A DNA stretch of 64,000 nt from NCBI GenBank assembly GCA_022649165.1, contig JALCNR010000001.1, positions 186,001 to 250,000 of the forward strand. The letters are read 5' to 3'. The notes under the pieces were generated by a model that did not search any database, was not told where the DNA came from, and saw only the letters and a program-made list of their open reading frames with translations. How positions within the stretch are numbered: the stretch's first letter is position 1; every line of letters starts with the position of its first letter. A program made the position numbers and the translations under genes. Shown one piece after another: positions 27,430-34,361 of the stretch. This DNA comes from Actinomyces sp. Its GTDB lineage: Bacteria; Actinomycetota; Actinomycetes; Actinomycetales; Actinomycetaceae.

Positions 27430-27516
27430 CCGCTCCACCGGAGGGCTTCGGCGTCCTCGTCGGAGGGGACGCCCCAGGCTCCGCCCCGTCCGCCCGAGCG
27501 GACGGACCGATGTCGC

Positions 27517-27544
27517 CGAGTGGTCACGAGCTTGCGACCACTCG
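27517..27544. repeat. 28-bp dyad element, copy 13
   Basis: Left arm CGAGTGGTCAC, centre GAGCTT, right arm GCGACCACTCG; flanks TCGC and GCGA extend pairing to 27513-27548. It lies between the convergent 3' ends of the PfkB kinase and prenyltransferase genes. Confidence 0.88.
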
Positions 27545-27607
27545 GCGATGATGCCCTACCGTCATCGCCCGGCTCGTCATCGCCCTCGCAGGGCAAGTGC
27601 GCGGCCG

Positions 27608-28372
27608 TCAGCGCCCCATGCGGCGTTCCCGCTGGCCGTAGCTGCGCAGGGCGCGCAGGAAGTCGATACGTCGGAAGTCCGGCCAATAGGCCTCGCAGAA
27701 GTAGAACTCCGAGTGCTCGGACTGCCACATCATGAAGCCCGACAGTCGCTGCTCTCCGGAGGTGCGGATCACCAGGTCCGGATCGGGCTGGCCCTTCGTG
27801 TAGAGGTGATCCGTGATGTCTGAGTCGGTGAGCGTGAGCGCCACCTCCTCGAGGGTCTGCCCCTTGGCGACGGCCTCGCTGAGGTAGGAGCGCACTGCAT
27901 CCGCGATCTCGTGACGCCCGCCGTAGCCGACGGCCACGTTGACCGACATGCCGTCGACGTCTGCGGAGTCGGCCGCGGAGTGCTGGAGGCGGGCGGACAG
28001 CTCCGGGTCGAGCAACGACATATCCCCGACCATGCGGAGCCTCCAGCGGCGCCGTCCAGCCAGGTCGGACACGGTTCGGGCGATGATCTCGTTGAGTTCG
28101 GCCAGCTCCTCCGGGTCCCTCCCGACGATGTTGTCCGGGGAGAGCAGCCAGAGAGTGACGATCTCGACGCCCGCTTCCTCGGCCCACTCGAGGAACTCCT
28201 CGATCTTGCCGGCGCCCGCTCGGTGGCCGTGGGAGGCCGTGGTGCCCGTGGCGCGCGCCCACCGGCGGTTCCCGTCGAGGATGACCCCGACGTGGCGGGG
28301 GATCGGACTCCCCTCGAGCTCGGCGCGCAGACGACGCTCGTACACGTCGTAGAGGAGATTCCAGTGAGCCAT
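27608..28372 (-). CDS. cis-prenyltransferase (isoprenyl diphosphate synthase, UppS family)
   Basis: 254 residues of the UppS/Rv1086 family, which condenses IPP units in cis onto an allylic diphosphate to build lipid carriers for cell wall synthesis. Signature motifs: VGVILDGNRRWAR (catalytic Asp and the diphosphate-binding Gly-Asn-Arg), HRAGAGKIEEFLEWAEEAG, TLWLLSPDN, VAVGYGGRHEIADAV and DLVIRTSGEQRLSGFMMWQ. The VTLWLLSPDNI variant and short N terminus are like the actinobacterial short-chain (Z)-farnesyl synthases, so product length is uncertain. ATG 28372 by family length. It is divergent from the hemolysin III gene. Confidence 0.93.
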   Translation of the reverse strand: MAHWNLLYDVYERRLRAELEGSPIPRHVGVILDGNRRWARATGTTASHGHRAGAGKIEEFLEWAEEAGVEIVTLWLLSPDNIVGRDPEELAELNEIIARTVSDLAGRRRWRLRMVGDMSLLDPELSARLQHSAADSADVDGMSVNVAVGYGGRHEIADAVRSYLSEAVAKGQTLEEVALTLTDSDITDHLYTKGQPDPDLVIRTSGEQRLSGFMMWQSEHSEFYFCEAYWPDFRRIDFLRALRSYGQRERRMGR

Positions 28373-28467
28373 CCGTCTTCCTCAGGTCGACCACATCCGG
28401 TCCAGTCGCTGCGCCGGTGGGTCCAAGCCTAACCCGGGACACATCCCGGACTCGTGCACGACACCGA

Positions 28468-28485
28468 ACCTACGGTATCGTAGGT
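28468..28485. promoter_or_regulatory. inverted repeat, possible operator before the hemolysin III gene
   Basis: Arms ACCTACG and CGTAGGT flank a four-base centre GTAT. It lies in the divergent gap, 61 bases before the hemolysin III ATG and 96 before the prenyltransferase start, a position fitting a repressor site. The cognate regulator is not in this window. Confidence 0.4.
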
Positions 28486-28545
28486 AGTAGAGATGCGCCG
28501 CGCGCCTGCGGCGGTCCGAAGAACACCAACAGATCAGGAGCAGGA

Positions 28546-29226
28546 ATGAAGATCGCGTCGCTGAGGCCCACCAGGTGGCTGCCCGACCAGGTCGTGGCCA
28601 TCAAACCGCACCTGCGCGGATGGTTCCACCTCATCGCCGCCCCCTTGTCCCTGGCGGCGTCCGTCGTGCTGGTCGCATTGGCGCCGACGGCCGCGCAGAC
28701 CTGGGCGTCAGCCGTGTTCCTGGCGACGTCCCTCATCCTGTTCGGCGTCTCCGCCGCCTACAACCGGATCTACTGGTCGCCCCGGTGGGAGCTTCGCATG
28801 AAGCGGCTCGACCACTCGAACATCTTCCTGCTCATCGCGGGCACCTACACCCCGCTCGCGGTCTCCCTCCTGACGGGGCGGGACCGGGTGGTCCTGCTGG
28901 CCGTCGTGTGGGCAGGCGCCGCAGCGGGAGTCCTGCTCAGCGTCTTCTGGCCCACGGCGCCCCGGTGGCTGACGACCGTGGTCTACGTCATCCTGGGCTG
29001 GGTCGCGGTGTGGTACCTCCCCCAGCTGTGGGCGGCGGGCGGTCCCGCCGTCGTGTGGCTGGTCCTCGCCGGTGGCATCCTGTACACGGTCGGCGCGGTC
29101 GTCTACGCGCTCAAGCGCCCCGATCCGAGTCCCGCTTGGTTCGGCTTCCACGAGATCTTCCACCTCTTCACGGTGCTGGCCTGGGCCTGCCACTGCGTCG
29201 CCGTGTACCTGGCCGTCCTCGGGTGA
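28546..29226 (+). CDS. hemolysin III family (PAQR-like) membrane protein
   Basis: 226 residues, about seven transmembrane helices. Diagnostic residues of the HlyIII/PAQR (CREST) superfamily are visible: KPHLRGWFHLIAAPLSLAAS in helix 1 with the metal-ligand His, the Ser-x3-H-like region near LKRLDHSNIF, and the C-terminal HEIFHLFTVLAWACHCVAVY with paired His. These proteins bind a metal and are thought to have lipid hydrolase activity; the name hemolysin is historical. ATG 28546 has AGGAG nine bases upstream. Possible control through the inverted repeat in the divergent gap. Confidence 0.9.
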   Translation: MKIASLRPTRWLPDQVVAIKPHLRGWFHLIAAPLSLAASVVLVALAPTAAQTWASAVFLATSLILFGVSAAYNRIYWSPRWELRMKRLDHSNIFLLIAGTYTPLAVSLLTGRDRVVLLAVVWAGAAAGVLLSVFWPTAPRWLTTVVYVILGWVAVWYLPQLWAAGGPAVVWLVLAGGILYTVGAVVYALKRPDPSPAWFGFHEIFHLFTVLAWACHCVAVYLAVLG

Positions 29227-29299
29227 GACGTCGCCGGGCCGCACGAGGGCGCCGCGGCCCCTGATCCGGCGATCCCCGGAATGCTCCTCCGCCCCCGGC

Positions 29300-29305
29300 T
29301 ATACT
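29300..29305 (+). promoter_or_regulatory. -10 box of the greA promoter
   Basis: TATACT, five of six matches to TATAAT, placing the transcript start at about 29312, some 51 bases before the greA ATG. No good -35 hexamer was found at the expected spacing. The match is striking against such high G+C. Confidence 0.55.
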
Positions 29306-29321
29306 GGTCCGACGTCTCACC

Positions 29322-29352
29322 ACCGGCACCCCTCGGTGCCGGTCCTTTTTTT
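29322..29352 (+). terminator. intrinsic terminator/attenuator in the greA leader
   Basis: Nine-base stem ACCGGCACC / GGTGCCGGT with a CCTC loop, two bases, then seven consecutive T residues. The T tract is immediately followed by the GGAGG ribosome-binding site of greA. Transcripts from the 29300 promoter must pass it to reach greA. Confidence 0.85.
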
Positions 29353-29362
29353 GGAGGTACCC

Positions 29363-29842
29363 ATGGCAGACACTCAGTGGCTCACCCAGGCGCAGTACGA
29401 CGCTCTCAAAGCCGAGCTCGACGAGCGCGTCCAGAAGCGCCGCCCCCATATCACCCATCTCATCGACGAGGCCCGGCAAGAGGGCGATCTCCGCGAGAAC
29501 GGCGGCTATCACGCCGCGCGCAACGAGCAGTCGCTCAACGAGTCCCGCATCGCGAGCCTGCAGGAGATGCTGGCCAACGCCGAGGTCGGCGAGACGCCGG
29601 CCGACGATGGCATCGTCGAACCGGGGATGGTCGTGACCGCCACGATCGCGGGCCGCGAGCAGACCTTCCTGCTGGGTTCCAGGGATGCGGGCGGGGACCT
29701 GGGCGTGCAGGTATTCTCCGCGAAGGCCCCGCTGGGCGCGGCCGTCATCGGCCACAAGGCGGGCGACACGCTCACCTACCAGGCTCCCAACGGCCGGGAG
29801 ATCGAAGTCGTGATTCTCAGCTGCAAGCCTTTCACAGGCTGA
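29363..29842 (+). CDS. greA: transcription elongation factor GreA
   Basis: 159 residues. GreA enters the RNA polymerase secondary channel and stimulates cleavage of backtracked transcripts. The N-terminal coiled coil (about residues 8-75) includes LTQAQYDALKAELDERV, EGDLRENGGYHAARNEQ with the acidic tip DLREN, and ESRIASLQEML. The C-terminal FKBP-like domain ends with APNGREIEVVIL. ATG 29363 has GGAGG at an ideal distance, directly abutting the T tract of a leader terminator. This leader geometry means GreA production should depend on read-through, a plausible feedback point since GreA itself alters elongation. Confidence 0.97.
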   Translation: MADTQWLTQAQYDALKAELDERVQKRRPHITHLIDEARQEGDLRENGGYHAARNEQSLNESRIASLQEMLANAEVGETPADDGIVEPGMVVTATIAGREQTFLLGSRDAGGDLGVQVFSAKAPLGAAVIGHKAGDTLTYQAPNGREIEVVILSCKPFTG

Positions 29843-29880
29843 GCCCGCGGTGCGGGGGGCCGTGCGCCCCGCGCTGCCTC

Positions 29881-29914
29881 CGACGGGCCCTCCCCTTTAA
29901 GGGGCGGCCCGTCG
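29881..29914. terminator. hairpin between convergent greA and the AI-2E transporter gene
   Basis: CGACGGGCC pairs with GGCCCGTCG, with an inner CCCC/GGGG stem. It lies 39 bases after greA and 9 bases from the convergent stop, so it could stop both transcripts. No T tract follows on either strand, so the function is likely but not certain. Confidence 0.55.
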
Positions 29915-29922
29915 ACATGCCG

Positions 29923-31353
29923 TCAGGAGGCGCTCGCCGGGGTCTCCGCCCCGCCCTCGTCGCCGCTGCCGCCGACGGAGGCGGGGTCATCCCCGACGAG
30001 GGCGTCGCCGCCCGCCCCGGCGGTGTCCCCGGCGGCCGCGGGCTCCTGCCTGACGTCAACGCCCGCCGGCGCGGTCGAGCGGTAGCTCGACGCGATCATC
30101 TCGTCGAGCATTCCAGGGGGGCCGCCCGGCCGATCCTCCCGGGAGGCGAGCTCGGGGATCGGGTCGTAGCCGTGGAGGTAGAGGGCGACCGCGTTGATGA
30201 ACGCGGCGATGGGGACGCCGAAGACGGCGCCCATGATGCCGGCGACGGAGCCCGCCCCCGTCACCACCAGCAGCACGGCCACAGGGTGCAGCGACACCGC
30301 GTCGGACATCAGCCAGGGCTGCAGGACGTTGCCCTCGATCTGCTGGACGACCAGGATGACCGCCAGCATGATGAGACCCGCCGTCAGCCCCTGGTCGAGC
30401 ACGGCCACGAAGACAGCGATCGCCCCCGACAGGAACGCGCCCAGAATCGGAATGAAGGAGCCGAAGAAAACGAGCATGGTGATGGGCACGACCATGGGCA
30501 GGCCCAGGAAGAACGCTCCCAGACCGATGCCGAGCGCGTCGATGGCGGCGACCTTGATCTGGGTCGTCACGTAGCCGCCGATCGTCACCCATCCGCGGAT
30601 CGCGGCCTCGTGGGCGGGACGGCGGGCGGGGGCGGGGAGGAGGCGCACGACCCATAGCCAGATGCGCCGCCCCTCCTTGAGGAAGAAGAACAGGCAGAAG
30701 ATCGTGACGAACCCGCCGGTGACCACGGAGACCAGCGAGGACCCGATCGACAGCGCGCCCGAGGCGAGTTGGGACGAGTTCGACTGGAGGAAACCGGAGA
30801 CCTCGTCCTGGAGGTCGTCGAGCCAGCTCTCCACGGCCGTCGTGTCGAGGCCCAGCGGGCCCTCCGAGAGCCAGGTGACGGCCGCGCCCATCCCCCCGGA
30901 GGCGCTGCTGATCAGCCGGGGGAACTGGTTGAAGACCGAGTTGCCCGCATAGCTGACGAGACCCGCGATCAGGACGATGGCGAGCACGAGAATCAGGACC
31001 GTGGCCCAGGTGCGTCTCAGATGCAGATGACGGGAGCACCACTCGACGAACGGGGCGAGGAAGACGCTGAGCAGCATGGCGATGGCCACGGGCAGGATCA
31101 CGCCGGGGATCTGAGAGGCCAGCCAGATGATGACCACCGCGGCCGCCACGACCGCGAGGAAGCGCCACGACCAGGCGGCGGCCACGCGCAGGGGCCAGCT
31201 GACAGCCTGGGTGGCATCGCCCTCGGAACGCACCGGGTTCTCCCTCAGCGGCATCGGCGTCCTTCTGCTCCCGTGCCCGCCTCGTTGTGAGGAAAGCCGG
31301 TCGAAGAGGGCAGCGAATGGCCCCCTCACCGCCGGGGTGCCCGGATCCTCCAT
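29923..31353 (-). CDS. AI-2E family transporter (PerM/TqsA-like)
   Basis: 476 residues. Seven to eight transmembrane helices in the characteristic AI-2E exporter family pattern: two helices at the start (FLAVVAAAVVIIWLASQIPG), a soluble segment with the amphipathic LSEGPLGLDTTAVESWL, then TQIKVAAIDALGIGLGAFFL, PMVVPITMLVFFGSFIPILG and VQQIEGNVLQPWLM. Members include TqsA and Na+/H+ or quorum-molecule exporters; substrates cannot be assigned. A Gly/Asp/Ser-rich C-terminal tail of about 75 residues is cytoplasmic. ATG 31353 follows AGGAGG; an ATG ten codons upstream lacks a site. It is divergent from msrA. Confidence 0.92.
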   Translation of the reverse strand: MEDPGTPAVRGPFAALFDRLSSQRGGHGSRRTPMPLRENPVRSEGDATQAVSWPLRVAAAWSWRFLAVVAAAVVIIWLASQIPGVILPVAIAMLLSVFLAPFVEWCSRHLHLRRTWATVLILVLAIVLIAGLVSYAGNSVFNQFPRLISSASGGMGAAVTWLSEGPLGLDTTAVESWLDDLQDEVSGFLQSNSSQLASGALSIGSSLVSVVTGGFVTIFCLFFFLKEGRRIWLWVVRLLPAPARRPAHEAAIRGWVTIGGYVTTQIKVAAIDALGIGLGAFFLGLPMVVPITMLVFFGSFIPILGAFLSGAIAVFVAVLDQGLTAGLIMLAVILVVQQIEGNVLQPWLMSDAVSLHPVAVLLVVTGAGSVAGIMGAVFGVPIAAFINAVALYLHGYDPIPELASREDRPGGPPGMLDEMIASSYRSTAPAGVDVRQEPAAAGDTAGAGGDALVGDDPASVGGSGDEGGAETPASAS

Positions 31354-31411
31354 GTCCCACCTCCTGCTTCGCGTCGCTGACAAACCCTACCGTGCGCGCA
31401 CGCCGATCCGC

Positions 31412-31439
31412 CGAGTGGTCGCTTGCGCGCGACCACTCG
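31412..31439. repeat. 28-bp dyad element, copy 14 (last copy in the window)
   Basis: Left arm CGAGTGGTCGC, centre TTGCGC, right arm GCGACCACTCG; flanking CGC/GCG pairs extend it to 31409-31442. It lies in the 150-base divergent gap between the AI-2E transporter and msrA. No further copy was seen from here to 64000. Confidence 0.9.
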
Positions 31440-31503
31440 GCGCGCGGGACGATCAGGGCTGTGCTGCAATGGAGCGGCACATCCGCTTCGAAGGAGGACC
31501 CCC

Positions 31504-32145
31504 GTGTTCCGGTCCATCGACGCTCTGAGCGCCCCCCGCACCGACCCCGCCCGCCATGTCGTGCTGGGCACCCCTCTGGACCTCGCGCCGGGCGCCGGCC
31601 AGGCCCTGATCTTCCTGGCCGCCGGGTGCTTCTGGGGCGTGGAGAAGATCTTCTGGGAGACGCCGGGAGTCGTCTCCACCGCCGTCGGCTACATGGGCGG
31701 CCACACGGCCCACCCCACCTATCCCGAGGTCTGCACCGGTTCCACGGGCCACGCCGAGACCGTGCGCGTCGTCTATGACACGGCGCAGGTGAGCACCGAG
31801 CAGATCCTGGCCCTCTTCTTCGAGATCCACGACCCCACCCAGGGCGACCGACAGGGGAACGACGTCGGCCCGCAGTACCGCAGCGCGGTGTGGACCACGA
31901 CGCCCGACCAGCGCGCAGCGGCGATCGCGACCCGCGACGCCTACCAGCGTGAGATCTCCTCGCGCGGCTTCGGCTCGATCACTACCGCCATCGCCTCCTC
32001 AGTCCCCGAGGCCGGGGGCGAGGGCGTCGCGTTCTGGCGGGCGGAGGACTACCACCAGGGCTACCTGTGGAAGAACCCGGGCGGCTACCAGTGCCACGTG
32101 CGCACGGGGGTCGCCTGCCCCGTTGTCCCCGGAGCGCGCCGGTGA
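31504..32145 (+). CDS. msrA: peptide-methionine (S)-S-oxide reductase
   Basis: 213 residues. Repairs the S epimer of methionine sulfoxide in proteins and free methionine. The active-site motif AAGCFWGVEKIFW contains the catalytic Cys; conserved substrate-binding residues follow in GYMGGHTAHPTYPEVCTGST, HAETVRVVYD, NDVGPQYRSAVW and AEDYHQGYLWKNP. The GTG at 31504 is preceded by GGAGG; it is preferred over an upstream ATG whose frame runs through repeat copy 14. An N-terminal extension of about 30 residues before the core is normal for actinobacterial MsrA. Confidence 0.96.
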   Translation: MFRSIDALSAPRTDPARHVVLGTPLDLAPGAGQALIFLAAGCFWGVEKIFWETPGVVSTAVGYMGGHTAHPTYPEVCTGSTGHAETVRVVYDTAQVSTEQILALFFEIHDPTQGDRQGNDVGPQYRSAVWTTTPDQRAAAIATRDAYQREISSRGFGSITTAIASSVPEAGGEGVAFWRAEDYHQGYLWKNPGGYQCHVRTGVACPVVPGARR

Positions 32146-32151
32146 CGCCGA

Positions 32152-32550
32152 TCAGCTGGCTCCCAGGATGTCGGTGACGAACACGAGCGTGTCCCCTCCC
32201 CGGATGCCGGCCTGGGGGACGCCGCGGTCGCCGTAGCCGTAGTCGGAGGGGATGGACAGCAACACGCGCGAGCCGACGCGCTGGCCGACCAGCCCGTCGT
32301 CCCAGCCGCGGATCACCGTGCCGACCCCGATCTGGAAGGCCAGCGCCTGCCCGCGGTCGTAGGAGTTGTCGAAGACCTTCCCGTTCCACACCTGGCCGAG
32401 GTAGTGGCACTGGATCTGGTCCCCGGGCTCGACCTCGCGTCCCGACCCTGGTGCGAGCACCTCGACGAGGAGCTCGTTCGCAGGATCGGCGCCTGCGAAC
32501 TCGACGACCGGCTTGCGGCCGAAATCACCTGAGACGGTGACGTTGTCCAT
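32152..32550 (-). CDS. FKBP-type peptidyl-prolyl cis-trans isomerase
   Basis: 132 residues forming one FKBP domain without signal peptide, so cytoplasmic. Landmarks: VEPGDQIQCHYLGQVWNGKV, FDNSYDRGQALAFQIGVGTV, IRGWDDGLVGQRVGSRVLLS, IPSDYGYGDRG and GGDTLVFVTDIL. The aromatic and Asp residues of the FK506 pocket (Y, F, D, W) are present. It accelerates prolyl isomerisation in protein folding. ATG 32550 has GGGACACACC before it, a modest site. It is convergent with msrA, with only six bases between stops, and follows the Bax inhibitor gene on the minus strand. Confidence 0.94.
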   Translation of the reverse strand: MDNVTVSGDFGRKPVVEFAGADPANELLVEVLAPGSGREVEPGDQIQCHYLGQVWNGKVFDNSYDRGQALAFQIGVGTVIRGWDDGLVGQRVGSRVLLSIPSDYGYGDRGVPQAGIRGGDTLVFVTDILGAS

Positions 32551-32599
32551 GGCGGGTGTGTCCCTTCGGGAGGATGGTCGCGGAGACGGGGAGGGAGGC

Positions 32600-33526
32600 T
32601 CAGTCCCGCAGGTAGCTGAGAAGGTTGAGGATCTCGACGTACATCCACACGACCGTCACCATCATGCCGAAGGCGCACGACCATGCGAACTTCGCCGGAA
32701 CGCCGCGGGCGACACCGACCTTCGCCTGGTCGAAGTCGCCGATCAGGCACATCGCGCCGATGAGGACCGCCACCACGCCCACGACCAGCCCCAGGTCGAT
32801 GCCCATGAACGTGGCGCCGGAGAGACCGCCCTGGAGAACCCCAGTGAGGGCGAGGACCCAGTCGAGCACCCGGTAGACGAGGATCCCGATGAGACCGATG
32901 AGGGTGAAGCGCATGAGCTTCGAGGAGTTGCGGACCCTGCCGGAGGCGAACAGCGCCAGGGTGACGCCGAAGACCGCCACGGTGGCCACCAGCGCCTGCA
33001 CGACGATCCCCGGGTACATGTACTCCATGACGGCGGACAGGGCGCCCAGGGCCACGCCCTCAGCCACCGCGTAAGAGACGATGAGGGCCGGGCGGATCGT
33101 CTGGGAGAAGATGTTGACCATGGCCAGGACGAAGCCGGCCAACAGCCCGATCATCATCAGTCCTGCGCCCGCGGCGCTGTTCGCGGCCGTGACCGCCCAC
33201 GCGCCGGCGGCGGAGAGGACCAGGGCTCCGAAGAGGAGGCCGGTCTTGACCAGCACATCGTCATATGTCATGCGGCCGCGGTCCACGGCGTCGGCGGGTG
33301 CGGAGGCGTAGGCGCGCTCGGCGTCCTCCAGCGCGTGCTGGTCGAAGGCGGGGGGAGTCCCCGCGGCGCCGGTGACCGGGCCGGCGGCACCGTAGGGGCG
33401 GCGCGGATCGGGCTGGGCCTCCGACGCGGAATGCGCACCGGGCCGGTATCCGGGCATCGTCGGATAGCCCGCGGGAGTGGTCTGTTTCCACTCCGTCTCG
33501 AGCCTGTTGAACACCGGGTTGGCCAT
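32600..33526 (-). CDS. Bax inhibitor-1/YccA family membrane protein
   Basis: 308 residues. A soluble N-terminal tail of about 95 residues (Pro/Ala/Tyr-rich, starting MANPVFNRLETEWKQT) precedes seven transmembrane helices typical of the BI-1-like fold in actinobacteria: DDVLVKTGLLFGALVLSAAG, MMIGLLAGFVLAMVNIF and so on. Near the C terminus FDQAKVGVARGVPAKFAWSC carries the conserved Asp region thought to control a calcium/proton leak in BsYetJ. The function in bacteria is unresolved. ATG 33526 has GGAGGAG upstream. The gene upstream on the minus strand is the amidotransferase, 118 bases away. Confidence 0.9.
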   Translation of the reverse strand: MANPVFNRLETEWKQTTPAGYPTMPGYRPGAHSASEAQPDPRRPYGAAGPVTGAAGTPPAFDQHALEDAERAYASAPADAVDRGRMTYDDVLVKTGLLFGALVLSAAGAWAVTAANSAAGAGLMMIGLLAGFVLAMVNIFSQTIRPALIVSYAVAEGVALGALSAVMEYMYPGIVVQALVATVAVFGVTLALFASGRVRNSSKLMRFTLIGLIGILVYRVLDWVLALTGVLQGGLSGATFMGIDLGLVVGVVAVLIGAMCLIGDFDQAKVGVARGVPAKFAWSCAFGMMVTVVWMYVEILNLLSYLRD

Positions 33527-33644
33527 ATCTCCTCCGAGAGGTCGCTGGTCGTGCGCCTCCAATGTCGCACGTTCCGGGCCGCGGCGCCAGTGGACGGAAC
33601 GCCCGGCTGTTCGCCCACGGCGATCCGGGGAAGGGCCTGGACCC

Positions 33645-34361
33645 TCAGCGGCGATCCGCGGCGGTCTCGATGTCGTCGAGCCACGCGCCGAACGCCTCCG
33701 AGGCGCGTCGCGCGAGCAGCTCTCCATGGGCCAGTGCCTCGGCGCGGATCTTCCCCGGAGACACACCGCGTGCCGCCAGCTCGTAGGCGTGTCCGATGAG
33801 CCAGCGTTCGAGGCGCCGATGGTCGGCCTCGAGATGGAATTGCAGGGCGAGGACGCCGGGCCCCCGCGAGAACGCCTGGTTGGGCACGCCCGGCGTGCCG
33901 GCCAGGCGCTCCGCGCCGGAGGGGATGCCGAACTGATCGCCGTGCCAGTGCAGGACGGGAACGTCCTCGAGGAACCGCAGCGCCGACGTCCTCCCGGACT
34001 CGGTGAGCTGGAGCGGCGCGTAGCCGATCTCCGCGCACCCCGCCGGCCCAACCGGAGCGCCGAGCGCCTCCGCCACGAGCTGCGCGCCCAGGCAGATCCC
34101 CAGGAGGGGACGCCCCGATTCGGCCCGCGCCCTCACAGCGGCCTTCTCCTCCTCGAGGAAGGGGTAGTCCCAGGTGTCGTGGACGCCGATGGGTCCCCCG
34201 AGGACGACCAGCAGGTCCGGCTCGACGGCGGCCTGCGCCGTGAGGGGGTCGATCCCGGCGTCGAGATAGCTGGTGCGGTATCCACGGGCCTCCAGGAGCG
34301 GGGCGAGGAGGCCGAGGTCCTCGAAGGGGACGTGGCGCACGGCCACAGCCCGCGCGGTCAC
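33645..34361 (-). CDS. class I glutamine amidotransferase-like protein
   Basis: 238 residues of a stand-alone GATase-1 domain. The nucleophile elbow is PLLGICLGAQLVAEALG (Cys in GICLG), and the catalytic His lies in VLALQFHLEAD with the Glu two residues on. LLVVLGGPIGVHDTWDYPFL is the oxyanion segment. Such proteins resemble GMP synthase glutaminase domains and YfeJ-type enzymes; acceptor unknown. Translation starts at GTG 34361, overlapping the thrC stop in a GTGA tetranucleotide, so the two genes are translationally coupled. This tight link with threonine synthase is suggestive but no pathway connection is established. Confidence 0.87.
   Translation of the reverse strand: MTARAVAVRHVPFEDLGLLAPLLEARGYRTSYLDAGIDPLTAQAAVEPDLLVVLGGPIGVHDTWDYPFLEEEKAAVRARAESGRPLLGICLGAQLVAEALGAPVGPAGCAEIGYAPLQLTESGRTSALRFLEDVPVLHWHGDQFGIPSGAERLAGTPGVPNQAFSRGPGVLALQFHLEADHRRLERWLIGHAYELAARGVSPGKIRAEALAHGELLARRASEAFGAWLDDIETAADRR

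Noticed and set aside
29994-30020. A 24-base exact match between the AI-2E gene (about 29996) and the purU-glyA gap (about 55094)
   Set aside because: It consists of common high-G+C codons (Gly-Asp-Ala-Leu-Val type) and has no dyad or context in common. With only two copies it is probably chance or codon bias.
2091-31442. The 28-bp dyads as Rho-independent terminators
   Set aside because: They have no following T tract and occur also in divergent gaps and just upstream of start codons, so termination cannot be their common function.
2091-31442. The 28-bp dyads as a CRISPR array
   Set aside because: Spacing is irregular, from about 0.8 to 5 kb, with genes between copies, and no cas gene is present.
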